Shown here piece by piece: positions 53,939 through 62,911 of a stretch of 64,000 bases of DNA. Every line of letters starts with the position of its first letter. The first letter of the stretch is position 1. Source of the DNA: Sedimentitalea sp039941015. Lineage in GTDB: Bacteria > Pseudomonadota > Alphaproteobacteria > Rhodobacterales > Rhodobacteraceae. Below the pieces are notes generated by a model. The model did not search any database. It saw only the letters and a program-made list of their open reading frames with translations, and was not told the origin of the DNA. The DNA lies in the NCBI RefSeq assembly GCF_039941015.1, contig NZ_JBDVFI010000094.1; one strand, 5' to 3'. The position numbers and the translations under genes are program-made.

Positions 53939-54643
53939 TCAGCTCGCCCGTGTAACCTGCACCCCTTGCTCGGTCAGGATCAGATCAAGCGCGATGTCAT
54001 GGGGTTGCGGATAGATCGTGGCCAGCTTGGACGACTGGAACCCTATCCCAACCGCAATTGGTTTCCGTGTCACTGCTGCCAGCGTGCGGTCGAAATACCC
54101 CCCGCCATAGCCGAGCCGATATCCGTCGCTGTCCCAGCCGACCAGCGGGGCCAGAACCAGATCGGGCATAACGATCGGTGCATCGGATGGCGGCACCGGG
54201 ATGTTCCAATGTCCACGCACCATCCTCGTCTGCGGCGTCCAGCGGCGGAACACCAATGGCGCTGCTCGCGTCTCGACCAGCGGCAGGGCAATGTCGACGC
54301 CGGTCTCGCAGAGTTCGTTCATCAGTGGTCTCAGGTCCGGCTCGTCCTGTATCGGCCAGTAAAAGGATACGACAGGCTGCTCTGATCGCCGCAGGCGGTC
54401 CTCCACAACCCTGCGCAGCCCTGCCATCAGCGCGTTCGCGATCTCTTTGCGCTCTGCCGATGCCAGTACTTTGCGCGCCTCTCGCAACCGGGCCCGCTCT
54501 GATTTGCGCCACCGCGCCACGTCCCGTGCCTGGCCGGGATCCACGGCAAGTGGGTCAAAGTAATCCGGCGCAATCTCCGAAGCCAGGCACGCCGGCGAGG
54601 AAAAACCGCTGCGGCAGCTAAAGTTGTCTGGATCGTTTCCCAT
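53939..54643 (-). CDS. 5-formyltetrahydrofolate cyclo-ligase family protein
   Basis: A 234-residue protein of the 5-FCL/MTHFS family. RKSERARLREARKVLASAERKEI is the N-terminal helix that packs on ATP. VVSFYWPIQDEPDLRPLM and the hallmark GYRLGYGGGYFDRTLA follow. The enzyme converts 5-formyl-THF to methenyl-THF with ATP. About 40 extra N-terminal residues precede the family core. The start at 54643 has GGGAGAA upstream; a longer frame to 54748 would run across the Rrf2 promoter region. It is divergent from the NsrR-like gene. Confidence 0.82.
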   Translation of the reverse strand: MGNDPDNFSCRSGFSSPACLASEIAPDYFDPLAVDPGQARDVARWRKSERARLREARKVLASAERKEIANALMAGLRRVVEDRLRRSEQPVVSFYWPIQDEPDLRPLMNELCETGVDIALPLVETRAAPLVFRRWTPQTRMVRGHWNIPVPPSDAPIVMPDLVLAPLVGWDSDGYRLGYGGGYFDRTLAAVTRKPIAVGIGFQSSKLATIYPQPHDIALDLILTEQGVQVTRAS

Positions 54644-54726
54644 CGATTTCTCCCAACCGGCAAGGTCGCGCGCGCAGGCAGGTTGGCGACTTTCGAACTT
54701 CAACACAATGCCTATGCCTGTTAATA

Positions 54727-54741
54727 GGTACTGTAAATACC
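54727..54741. promoter_or_regulatory. Putative Rrf2/NsrR operator
   Basis: GGTA (54727-54730) and TACC (54738-54741) are inverted arms around a 7-base AT-rich centre, 18 bases before the NsrR-like ATG at 54760. The position between divergent genes suits autoregulation. The half-sites are short, so this is tentative. Confidence 0.3.
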
Positions 54742-54759
54742 AATTCATGGATGCACGAT

Positions 54760-55188
54760 ATGCGGCTGACTTCTTTCACCGATTACGGCCTGCGGATACT
54801 GATGCGACTCGCAAGCGATCCGGACCAGGTTTTTTCAACCACGGAACTAGCCGAGGAATTTGGTGTCTCGCGTCATCACCTGACCAAGATCATGCAGAAA
54901 CTGGCCAAGGTCGGGATCGTCCAAACCCGTCGCGGTGGCGGTGGCGGGGCGATATTGGTACGGCCACCGGCGGATCTCGGACTGGGTGAAATCGTCCGCA
55001 TCTTGGAAGAAGGCAAGGTGCTCGTTGAGTGTTTCGAGACCGGAGGAGACTGTAACCTTGATGGACGATGCGGGCTAAAAAGCCGCCTAAGACTGGCTGA
55101 AACGGTCTTTCTCGCTTCGCTCGACCGCTCAACCCTCGCGGATGTGGCATTGGCGTCTCCGGGCAATGTCACGGCGGCCGTGCGTTAG
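54760..55188 (+). CDS. nsrR: Rrf2 family regulator, NsrR-like
   Basis: A 142-residue Fe-S regulator. MRLTSFTDYGLRILMRLASD is the typical NsrR N-terminus. The winged helix has TTELAEEFGVSRHHLTKIMQKLAK. Three Cys at 91, 98 and 104 (CFETGGDCNLDGRCGL) match the NsrR [4Fe-4S] ligands, which react with nitric oxide. The ATG at 54760 was chosen for this N-terminus; ATG 54751 adds three residues. It likely controls nitrosative-stress genes, perhaps including the divergent folate gene and the DUF6522 gene downstream of it. Confidence 0.85.
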   Translation: MRLTSFTDYGLRILMRLASDPDQVFSTTELAEEFGVSRHHLTKIMQKLAKVGIVQTRRGGGGGAILVRPPADLGLGEIVRILEEGKVLVECFETGGDCNLDGRCGLKSRLRLAETVFLASLDRSTLADVALASPGNVTAAVR

Positions 55189-55216
55189 CCTAAGGACACG
55201 ACCATCCAGCCCTATC

Positions 55217-55675
55217 TCATTGGTCACGCACGACCGTCACCGAGCACGTTGCGTGGCGCACGATCCGGGCGGCGTTGGTGCCAAGCAGGAAATCGGTGGA
55301 ACGCGGTCGATGCGCGCCAAGGACGATCTGATCGACATCCAACTCCTTTGCCACCTCCAGCACTTCCTCATAAACGCTGCCGTGCCGGGCAAGGGTCTTG
55401 AAGGTGACGCCATCTGGGATCTGCTCGCTGGCCACATCGTTCAGATGCGCCACCGTCGCCTGCAGCGCCTTCTTGATATCCCACTCTTCCGAGCCACCGG
55501 TTTCGCCGCGGATCGCATAGCGCCAGTCAAGACCGGCCAGCATTTCGGGTACCACCGTCATCAAGATGAGTTCGGGGTCCTTCATGGTGTTCCACTGCTT
55601 GACCGCGCCCGCAAGCACGGCCTTGGTGTTTTCAGGGGATCTCAGATCAATCGGAACCAGAATCCTGTTTGGCAT
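55217..55675 (-). CDS. Universal stress protein
   Basis: A 152-residue UspA-fold protein. ILVPIDLRSPENTKAVLAGAV opens the fold, and GAHRPRSTDFLLGTNAARIVRHATCSV carries the G-x2-R-x8-G-x9-S nucleotide-binding pattern, so ATP binding is likely. It is the last gene of the BCCT / double-binding-protein / USP unit, 12 bases after its neighbour. A regulatory role over the transporter in response to stress or energy state is possible. Confidence 0.9.
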   Translation of the reverse strand: MPNRILVPIDLRSPENTKAVLAGAVKQWNTMKDPELILMTVVPEMLAGLDWRYAIRGETGGSEEWDIKKALQATVAHLNDVASEQIPDGVTFKTLARHGSVYEEVLEVAKELDVDQIVLGAHRPRSTDFLLGTNAARIVRHATCSVTVVRDQ

Positions 55676-55687
55676 GTTTGCTTCTCC

Positions 55688-57526
55688 TCAGCGATATTCC
55701 GGCCGGACTAACAGCCAGCCCAACCAGATAAAGAACCCGACGAGGACCAGGCTCAGGATTGACGTGCCCGGGGACGGGTTGAGCGCAGCCGGGGGTTGCG
55801 GCAGTTCCGGTGCAAGCGAAGCGGCAAGCGGCAAGGCCGGATCGACCGCCAGATTACCCGGAATCGACGCGTTGAGCGATTTCACCGCAGAGGCCGTGAT
55901 TGGTTTTAGTTCGACCACCACTGCGGCTGGACCCTGATCGCCAACGACATCACCCTTTTGGGGTGCAGGACCGGCAAGCACAAGCTGCGTTCTCAGCGTC
56001 TCGACCGGTGTTAGCTGGCCGGTATAGGTGTTCGCCGCAATCCGGGCTTCGCGCAGGAACGGATAGCGCACAAGGTTGGCACCGTCGCTCCAGCCTTCCA
56101 GCGAGAACAGCCGCTTGCTGCGATCAGACATTGCTGCCGCAACAGCTGGGTCACCATCGACAGTCATAATCAACGCGGCATCTGCCGTGCCGTCCGTGAC
56201 CGCCGCAAGCACTTCGGCGGTGCCGCCCTCGACCGGAACCGCCTCTGCCGACAGGCCCAGACCATCAATCACCAGCGCGGCAATCCGTGCAGACGAACTT
56301 CCTTCGCCACCAACAGCGATTGTCGTGATCTCGTCAAGCGACGACACCGCGTCACGCTGACCGATCAGATGCAGGACACTCTGCCCCACAGCGGCCACTG
56401 CCTCATAGTCAGACGTGCGCGACGGGGCGGGGTTGGACAGATCATAGAACGCTTCGGCACCGACCAGCGCCAGACGTGCATCGCCGTCACCAACTGTTGC
56501 CAGTGGATTGTCGTTGTCCTGATATTGTGCGTCACGACCGGTAAAAGCCTTTTGCACCGCACGCAGAACCAGCGCCCCTTGCGGACTGTCGGCAAAGTTG
56601 GCCTCGGTCGCGATCACCAGCGGATCCTGCGCTTGCACTGCACCGCCATCTATCAGTTCCATCCGTGCCAGTGCATCGCGCGCCACCGCACGGGGGGAGC
56701 GCCCTTCCAGATCGACACGCCCGTTCAGCGATTGGATCATATCCGGTGTAATTTTGCCGGCGAGTGCCGAAACAGCCGGAGCAAGCTGAGGATAGCGAGA
56801 CAGAACCTCGGCCCGGGCAATCGGCAATGCGTCATAGATCGGGAAGAAGTTCAGATCGTCCTCAAGCAGAACCAGACCATACTCGGCGATCTGACCGTCG
56901 GTGGTATAGACCTCGGCGAGTTCCACGTCGCCGTTCAAAAGCTTATCATAGACTTGCTCGCGATTATCCAACGGCACGACATCGACGTTGCCGAAATTCA
57001 TGCCATAGCGTTGGGTCATGGGCTCAAGCCCGTCCAGAGGACGGATTGTGAAATCGTCATCGACCGCGATGGACAGGTTTGCGGCAGAGGGAACGAGATC
57101 AGAGATCGACTTAACGCCAAGCTCACTTGCGAGGTCCGCGCGCATCGCGATGCCATAGTTGTTGGCAAACCCGAACCCGTCCAACCATGTCAGCCCCAGC
57201 GGACCATACAATTCTCTTACCCGCGCGGTCGCCTGGGCACCATCGCTCATCGGGTTCTGGCCCAGCATGACTAGCCCAGTGCCGTTGTATTCCGGATAGA
57301 TATCGACAGACCCTTCCTTGATCGCCGCCATGATAGACGGGGTTGTGGGATAATCGACGATTCCAGACGTAGGCACCCCCTGTTCTTCGGCCAGGGCCAG
57401 GATCATCTCGGCCAGAATTCGGCTTTCCGAGAAGTTCTTGGCCCCGATCCTAAGATCAGGTGTTCCGTCATCGCACGCGGTGAGAAGGAACGTCAGAGAA
57501 AAGATAATCGCAAGAAAACGTTTCAT
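55688..57526 (-). CDS. Lipoprotein with two tandem binding-protein domains (OpuAC/ProX-like plus TAXI-like) and C-terminal membrane span
   Basis: A 612-residue protein. KRFLAIIFSLTFLLTAC ends in an LTAC lipobox with Cys18 as the lipidation site. Residues about 24-300 are a ProX/OpuCC-like betaine-binding fold: RIGAKNFSESRILAEMI, VDIYPEYNGTGL, NVDVVPLDNREQVYDKLLNGDVELAEVYTTDGQI. Residues about 330-540 form a second periplasmic-binding domain (TVAVGGEGSSSARIAALV-like segment, GTADAALIMTVDGDPA). The C-terminal SLVLVGFFIWLGWLLVRP is a membrane span. The start at 57526 has GGAGGG upstream. It lies 13 bases after the BCCT gene, so it may deliver or sense betaine-type solutes for it; no ABC partner is adjacent. 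Confidence 0.78.
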   Translation of the reverse strand: MKRFLAIIFSLTFLLTACDDGTPDLRIGAKNFSESRILAEMILALAEEQGVPTSGIVDYPTTPSIMAAIKEGSVDIYPEYNGTGLVMLGQNPMSDGAQATARVRELYGPLGLTWLDGFGFANNYGIAMRADLASELGVKSISDLVPSAANLSIAVDDDFTIRPLDGLEPMTQRYGMNFGNVDVVPLDNREQVYDKLLNGDVELAEVYTTDGQIAEYGLVLLEDDLNFFPIYDALPIARAEVLSRYPQLAPAVSALAGKITPDMIQSLNGRVDLEGRSPRAVARDALARMELIDGGAVQAQDPLVIATEANFADSPQGALVLRAVQKAFTGRDAQYQDNDNPLATVGDGDARLALVGAEAFYDLSNPAPSRTSDYEAVAAVGQSVLHLIGQRDAVSSLDEITTIAVGGEGSSSARIAALVIDGLGLSAEAVPVEGGTAEVLAAVTDGTADAALIMTVDGDPAVAAAMSDRSKRLFSLEGWSDGANLVRYPFLREARIAANTYTGQLTPVETLRTQLVLAGPAPQKGDVVGDQGPAAVVVELKPITASAVKSLNASIPGNLAVDPALPLAASLAPELPQPPAALNPSPGTSILSLVLVGFFIWLGWLLVRPEYR

Positions 57527-57539
57527 GGTCGTCCCTCCC

Positions 57540-59108
57540 CTATTCCGCCGGCGGCGTGGCACGGCCACGTCCGACGCCCTCGCCCCGTGCTTCGATCGGT
57601 TTCGGCGGTTTGACCTCGTGCTTGATCTCGCGGAAGAAACCGACGAGTTGCAACAGCACGATTGCCGTGAACGGGATCGCACCGGTCACCGCCATCGCCT
57701 TGGCCACCGCAACTGACTCCGAAACCAGCGTGCCGACTGTCAGGGCCGCGATCAGCGTGCCCCAGACCATCTTTTGCAGGATCGGCGGGTTGAGATTGCC
57801 ATCAGTGGTCATCATCGACAGCACAAAGGTCCCTGAATCCGCCGAGGTAACGAGAAAGATGAACATAAGCGCCACGGCCAGCGTCTGCATGACTTGTGCT
57901 GCGGGGAAATATTCGAGGAACGCGAACAGCGCCTTGGTCGCATCCTCAAAGATGATTTCCTTGAGCCCGCCGCCACCGAACATCTCGATGTAAAACCCGG
58001 CACCACCGAACACGGCAAACCAGAGCATCGAGAAGATGGTTGGCACAAAAATGACGCCCATACAGAATTCGCGGATCGTTCGACCTCTGGATATGCGGGC
58101 CACGAAAATACCGATGAATGGCCCCCACGCGATCCACCAGATCAGATAGGTCAGCGTCCAGCCTGCGGACCAGCCGCCCAGATCCTCGAACGGGAACAAG
58201 CGGAAGCTCATGGTAATGAGGCCCGAGAAATAGTTGCCGACCGAGTCGATGAACACCTCGAACAGGAATCGCGTCGGTCCGGCGAACAGCACCATCAGCA
58301 TGATTGCGATGGCGATCACCATGTTGATGTTCGACAGGATCTTGATGCCCTTGTCGACGCCCGTCGTGGCCGACAGCATGTAACAGACGAAAAGCACCCC
58401 GAGGATGATCATCGAGGTGGTTACGGTCTCGTCAAAGCCAAAGGCATAAAAGGTGCCCGAGCGCACTGCGAGCGTACCCATTGCCAGTGATCCGGCCAGC
58501 CCGAAGACCACCGACAGCACAGCAAGGATGTCAGCGGTCTTACCCATACCATCGCCAAGCGCGCCGCCAAACACAGCCTTGATCGGCGTCGAGATCATCG
58601 AAGGTTGGCCTTTGCGGAAAGTGAAATAGGCGATCACCAGCGCACAGACCGCGTAGATCGACCAGGCATGAAACCCCCAATGCAGGTTGGTAATGACCAG
58701 AGCCTGGCGGGCGGCCTCCATGGTTTCACCTTCCATCCCCGGAGGAGATACGAAGTGATACATCGGCTCTGCAGGCCCCCAGAGCAGCAGGCCAGAGCCC
58801 ATGCCCCCCGCAAACAGCATGGCGATCCACGACACCGTCGAAAATTCAGGTTCTTCGTCGTCGGCGCCAAGGCGGATATGACCATAGGGGCCAAAAGCAA
58901 GGTAAAGCGACAGGAACAGGAACATCGAACAGACCAAGAGCCAGGCCCAACTGACCCCGGTCAGCATGTAGTTCACGAACCCCAACATCGATCCGGTCAT
59001 GCTGTCGGGGTCGACGATACCCCAGATGCCGATCCCGGCACAGATGGTCATCGATACGACAAAAACGAAGTTAACGTTTATACCCCGCTGGTTCGGATCA
59101 TCCGACAT
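57540..59108 (-). CDS. BCCT family betaine/carnitine/choline transporter
   Basis: A 522-residue secondary transporter with about twelve spans. LFAGGMGSGLLLWGPAEPMYHF is the substrate/Na-site segment near TM3, and WTLTYLIWWIAWGPFIGIFVARISRGRTIREF is the family's tryptophan-rich TM8 motif. The basic C-terminal tail, PPKPIEARGEGVGRGR, might be regulatory. It imports quaternary ammonium compounds or dimethylsulfoniopropionate-like solutes. The start at 59108 (MSDDPNQ) has GGAGGG upstream; an in-frame ATG 12 bases earlier is weaker. First gene of a three-gene unit. Confidence 0.92.
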   Translation of the reverse strand: MSDDPNQRGINVNFVFVVSMTICAGIGIWGIVDPDSMTGSMLGFVNYMLTGVSWAWLLVCSMFLFLSLYLAFGPYGHIRLGADDEEPEFSTVSWIAMLFAGGMGSGLLLWGPAEPMYHFVSPPGMEGETMEAARQALVITNLHWGFHAWSIYAVCALVIAYFTFRKGQPSMISTPIKAVFGGALGDGMGKTADILAVLSVVFGLAGSLAMGTLAVRSGTFYAFGFDETVTTSMIILGVLFVCYMLSATTGVDKGIKILSNINMVIAIAIMLMVLFAGPTRFLFEVFIDSVGNYFSGLITMSFRLFPFEDLGGWSAGWTLTYLIWWIAWGPFIGIFVARISRGRTIREFCMGVIFVPTIFSMLWFAVFGGAGFYIEMFGGGGLKEIIFEDATKALFAFLEYFPAAQVMQTLAVALMFIFLVTSADSGTFVLSMMTTDGNLNPPILQKMVWGTLIAALTVGTLVSESVAVAKAMAVTGAIPFTAIVLLQLVGFFREIKHEVKPPKPIEARGEGVGRGRATPPAE

Positions 59109-59435
59109 CGCGCCCTCCACGGCTTACCCTGTTGACCTAGAGTAAAGCTGAAAAAGCGGTATTAATCTACCCCGGCGAGATCCCGGTCGGTGCCGATACA
59201 CCCCAGCGAAGCTACAGAATCCAAAGCTGCGCGGGCCTGATTCAGCCAGTTTATCACCTCATCCCGCGTTTTTTCGGGCGCATCCAGATGGTCTGAATTA
59301 TCGTGACATTTCGCGTCTCCGGTTGCCTTGTCGACCCTCGATGCGCAGCTCTCGTGATGTGTTTTCCCGGTTCGTTCCACATGGAACTGAATCGAATCAC
59401 GACCTGAAAATTGGCGTGCCTCTTGTGCGTCTGCA
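59109..59435. other. Intergenic region between BCCT and LysR genes
   Basis: About 327 bases, expected to hold the BCCT promoter. A 72-codon minus-strand frame (59162-59380) reads as a hydrophilic protein with a helical C-terminus but has no recognised domain or clear ribosome site; not called as a gene. Confidence 0.4.
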
Positions 59436-60332
59436 TCACTCTGTTCGATGTCGGTCTACCAGCTCTTCGAAAGTCTGGATCAGTTCTGTGCATTCGCTGC
59501 TCAGACGCGCGCCGATGGATTTGATGACGGAATACTCAAACCGCTCGCCAGACAGGAACGGGCGCGACAGACCGCCCATCTGTTCATGCGTTTCCGCAGT
59601 GAACGGATCAACCAAAGCGACGCCAAGACCACGCAGAACCATCACCGAAACGATATGCGACAGGTAACTGCGAAAACGCACCAGCGGCGGGTTTGCCATC
59701 CCCGCGAACAGCCGATCCTGATTGCGGCCCGTTTGGGTCGAGTCCTCGAACCCGACAAGGTCCTGCCCGGCAAGATCCTCGACTTGGATCGATGGCTTGT
59801 CCGCCAGCGGATGATCGGTCGGGGCAATGAACCGATAGGGCAGCTCTCCTGCGCAGATCAGGTCGGTTTCGAACTTGTGGTGGGTTCGCATGCCAAATCC
59901 GACCTGACACTGTCCGAGCGCAACCTGACGCACCACCGGCAAGGTCGTCATCGACAGAAAGCTGGTAGTCAGTCGCGGTTGCTGACGGTGGAGAACCGCG
60001 ACTGCCTCAGGCAGAGCAGTCAGTGCAAACACCGGCGCGGCGGCCACCGTTATCGTCGACCGCTGGCCGCGTTTGATCTGTTCGGCGGCGCGTTCGATCT
60101 GTTTCAGACCGACCAGATTGCGTTCGACTTCGGTCCAGAACTCATGCGCCTCGGGCGTTGCAGTGACGCGACCGCCATGACGGGTGAACAGGCTAAGGCC
60201 CAACCGATCCTCAAGGTCGCGGATTTGTCTGCTGATGGCAGGCTGTGAGACCCGCATTTCTTCTGCGGCACCAGAGATCGTGCCACAGCGCATGACTTCT
60301 CTGAAGGCTTCGAGGGCGCGTTGGCTAAGCAT
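59436..60332 (-). CDS. LysR family transcriptional regulator
   Basis: A 298-residue LTTR. LSQRALEAFREVMRCGTISGAAEEMRVSQPAISRQIRDLEDRLGLSLFTRHGGRVTATPEA is the N-terminal helix-turn-helix; a two-lobed ligand domain follows (TITVAAAPVFALTALPEAVAVLHRQQP). The ATG at 60332 has GGAG close upstream; ATG 60341 is also in frame. It is divergent from the FAD oxidoreductase operon, with a perfect GTCAAA/TTTGAC dyad between them. It probably activates that catabolic operon in response to its substrate. Confidence 0.9.
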   Translation of the reverse strand: MLSQRALEAFREVMRCGTISGAAEEMRVSQPAISRQIRDLEDRLGLSLFTRHGGRVTATPEAHEFWTEVERNLVGLKQIERAAEQIKRGQRSTITVAAAPVFALTALPEAVAVLHRQQPRLTTSFLSMTTLPVVRQVALGQCQVGFGMRTHHKFETDLICAGELPYRFIAPTDHPLADKPSIQVEDLAGQDLVGFEDSTQTGRNQDRLFAGMANPPLVRFRSYLSHIVSVMVLRGLGVALVDPFTAETHEQMGGLSRPFLSGERFEYSVIKSIGARLSSECTELIQTFEELVDRHRTE

Positions 60333-60358
60333 GTTCTCCATAAGGTTTTGTTATAGCG

Positions 60359-60380
60359 GTCAAACGAACATCTATTTGAC
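60359..60380. promoter_or_regulatory. Putative LysR binding site between divergent genes
   Basis: GTCAAA (60359-60364) and TTTGAC (60375-60380) are exact inverted repeats with a 10-base centre, so a T-N-A type LysR site is plausible. It lies 27 bases from the LysR start and 54 bases from the GTG of the FAD oxidoreductase. The right arm TTTGAC may double as a -35 element toward the oxidoreductase. Confidence 0.5.
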
Positions 60381-60433
60381 TTATACGCGCCCAGTTTCGT
60401 CAATGTAAACATGACATCACAGGAGCAAACCCA

Positions 60434-61741
60434 GTGACATCGACACCATCCGGAACCGACAGCCCTGCCCCCTTGCCGAAAACCGCAGACGTGGTTGTGA
60501 TCGGCGGCGGCGTGGCGGGCGTGTCCACCGCGTTGTTTCTGGCGCGGCGTGGCGTATCCGTGGTGTTGTGCGAAAAGGGACGGATCGCGGGCGAACAATC
60601 TTCGCGCAACTGGGGATGGATCCGCAAGATGGGCCGCGATCATCGTGAACTGCCGCTGATGATCGAAAGTGCTCGCCTGTGGGAGCAATTGGCCGGCGAA
60701 ATGGCCGAGGACATAAGCTATCGCAAATGCGGAGCAACCTATCTGGCGCGAACACCCGCCGAGTTGCAGCGGCATGTCGACTGGCTGGAACGCAACGCAG
60801 ATTTCGGGCTGGATTCAGCGCTGTTGACCGAGAATGAAACCGACAGGTTTCTGGGCCGGAACGATCAGCAATTTATGGGTGCGCTGCACACGGCGTCGGA
60901 CGCAGTGGCAGAGCCTGCCCTCGCGGTTCCTGCGCTAGCGCGCCATGCCGAGGCACAAGGCGTTCGCATTGTTGAAAACTGCGCCGTTCGCACCATCGAG
61001 CACTCTGCCGGGCGGGTCAGCGGGGTCATAACGGAACGAGGCCGCATTGCTAGCACGAATGTCGTGCTGGCCGGTGGCGTCTGGTCACGCGGGTTTCTGG
61101 AAAATTTCGGCGTGTCCTTTCCCCAGCTCGCGATCAAGTCCTCTGTCTTGCGGACCGCCCCGGCCACCGTGCCCTGCTCAGGGGCCATCGGGTCGGAACG
61201 TGTGTCGATCCGGCCCCGCAAGGACGGAGGTTTTACCGTGGCCCGCAGCGGCGCGGCAGAATTTCAACTGATCCCTGCCGCATTCCGGTATTTTTCCGAT
61301 TACCTGCCAATGCTGCGCGAGCGCTGGCAGATCATGAAGATTCGTGCGGGACGGCAATTTTTCGGCCCCCTCGGCACGACGCGATGGGGTGCGGATGACA
61401 TCAGCCCGTTTGAGCGTGTTCGGGTATTTGATCCGACCCCGGACAAGACCCTGCTTGAGGATGTCATGAAACATGCGCGAGAGTTGTTTCCCCAATTGTC
61501 GGGGGTGGCCCCGGTCGAAAGCTGGGCGGGGATGATCGACGTGGTGCCGGATGAAATCCCAGCCATTGGACCGGTTGCCGGGCATGACGGGCTGACAGTC
61601 GTTACGGGACTGTCAGGCCACGGGTTTGGCATTGGCCCGGGCGTGGGACTGCTGGCGGCTCAGATCGTCACTGGCGAAACACCCATCGTAGACCCGGCGG
61701 CCTTTTCACCTGCACGGTTCAACCGAGAGGCCGCAGCATGA
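60434..61741 (+). CDS. FAD-dependent oxidoreductase (DAO family)
   Basis: A 435-residue flavoprotein. ADVVVIGGGVAGVSTALFLARRGVSVVLCEKG is the FAD-binding Rossmann fold; SSRNWGWIRKMGRDHRELPLM follows, as in D-amino-acid dehydrogenase/sarcosine-oxidase-like enzymes. The C-terminal GLSGHGFGIGPGVGLLAA is the flavin-contacting end. It starts with GTG at 60434, with AGGAG upstream. The stop overlaps the next FAD enzyme as ATGA. It probably oxidises an amine or amino acid; two different flavin oxidoreductases in tandem suggest a heteromeric or two-step oxidation. Confidence 0.85.
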   Translation: MTSTPSGTDSPAPLPKTADVVVIGGGVAGVSTALFLARRGVSVVLCEKGRIAGEQSSRNWGWIRKMGRDHRELPLMIESARLWEQLAGEMAEDISYRKCGATYLARTPAELQRHVDWLERNADFGLDSALLTENETDRFLGRNDQQFMGALHTASDAVAEPALAVPALARHAEAQGVRIVENCAVRTIEHSAGRVSGVITERGRIASTNVVLAGGVWSRGFLENFGVSFPQLAIKSSVLRTAPATVPCSGAIGSERVSIRPRKDGGFTVARSGAAEFQLIPAAFRYFSDYLPMLRERWQIMKIRAGRQFFGPLGTTRWGADDISPFERVRVFDPTPDKTLLEDVMKHARELFPQLSGVAPVESWAGMIDVVPDEIPAIGPVAGHDGLTVVTGLSGHGFGIGPGVGLLAAQIVTGETPIVDPAAFSPARFNREAAA

Positions 61742-62898
61742 GCAATCCCGATGTCCTCGTCATTGGTGCAGGCATAACCGGAACGACCGCAGCCCTTGCC
61801 TTGGCCGAGGCCGGTGTGTCGGTAGAGGTTATCGACCGCTACGGCCCTGCCGCGATGGCCTCGGGCTGGACACTGGCAGGTGTGCGCCAATCCGGGCGCG
61901 ATCCGGCAGAGTTGCCGCTGGCGCAGGCCGCCGTCGCGCTGTGGCGTGAACTGGACGAACGGCTTGAGGCAAAGACCGGCTATCGGCAAACCGGCAACCT
62001 GCGTCTTGCGCGCACCCCGGCAGAGGTCGAGATCATACGCGCACTTGTCAGTGATCAAAGCACCGCCGGTCTGCCTCTGAAACTATTGTCCGACATCGCA
62101 GATATCCGCGCAATTGCCCCCGGCCTGTCTGACGCGGTCATGGCGGCATCATGGTGTGCCAGCGACGGACAGGCCGACCCGGTTGCAACGGTTAATGCCT
62201 ATTTGGACATGACATCCAAACTGGGTGTGCGACGTGCCATGGGCGAGGCCGTTCAAGACATCACCGTCGAAGGCGGGCGGGTTTCGCGCGTCGTAACCAA
62301 CAAGCGTCACCTCTCGCCCGGTGCGGTCATCGTCGCGACAGGAACCGAGGTCAATACTCTACTCGATCCACTCGGCTGGACGATACCGTTGAGGCGCCCG
62401 GTCGTGACCGTCCTGCGCTCGGCCCCCTGCGAACCGGTGCTGGCCCCGGTGTTGGGCGTCGCCAATGCGGACATGGCGGCACGACAAGAGGTATCGGGAC
62501 GTTTCCGCGTTACCAGCGGAGCCGATGACTGTTCGGGCGCCGTATGCGAACGCGACGGACGACCTGTCATACGACCCGTCGCGCAGCGCGTAATGGAAAC
62601 GATTGCAACCGTCAGCACGGTGCTGCCCGCCTTCGGAGAAGCAGAAATAGATAGCATCTGGGCCGGGGCATTAGACCTGACGCCAGACGGGTTGCCGGTG
62701 ATCGACCGCCTGCCCGGCGTGCAGAACTTCATTGTTGCGGCAGGATTCTCCGGGCACGGGTTCGGGATCGGGCCTGTCACCGGCCCTCTGGCTGCTGACC
62801 TTGCGCTGGACCGGGCTCCGAGCCTGTCGCTGGACGCGTTCGGGTTCGAGCGGTTTGCAAAATCCACCGCATCAGCACCACTTACATTGCACGGATGA
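61738..62898 (+). CDS. FAD-dependent oxidoreductase (DAO family), second copy
   Basis: A 386-residue flavoprotein. PDVLVIGAGITGTTAALALAEAGVSVEVIDR is the FAD-binding fold, GWTLAGVRQSGRDPAELPLAQA aligns with the corresponding part of its upstream neighbour, and AGFSGHGFGIGPVTGPLAADL is the C-terminal flavin segment. It is translationally coupled (ATGA at 61738) and similar in layout to the first copy but diverged, so the two may form an alpha/beta complex. Confidence 0.85.
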   Translation: MSNPDVLVIGAGITGTTAALALAEAGVSVEVIDRYGPAAMASGWTLAGVRQSGRDPAELPLAQAAVALWRELDERLEAKTGYRQTGNLRLARTPAEVEIIRALVSDQSTAGLPLKLLSDIADIRAIAPGLSDAVMAASWCASDGQADPVATVNAYLDMTSKLGVRRAMGEAVQDITVEGGRVSRVVTNKRHLSPGAVIVATGTEVNTLLDPLGWTIPLRRPVVTVLRSAPCEPVLAPVLGVANADMAARQEVSGRFRVTSGADDCSGAVCERDGRPVIRPVAQRVMETIATVSTVLPAFGEAEIDSIWAGALDLTPDGLPVIDRLPGVQNFIVAAGFSGHGFGIGPVTGPLAADLALDRAPSLSLDAFGFERFAKSTASAPLTLHG

Positions 62899-62911
62899 AA
62901 GGGAATTCACC

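Noticed and set aside
59162..59380. 72-codon minus-strand frame between BCCT and LysR genes
   Set aside because: Reads like a plausible small helix-rich protein, but there is no ribosome site or family match to support it.
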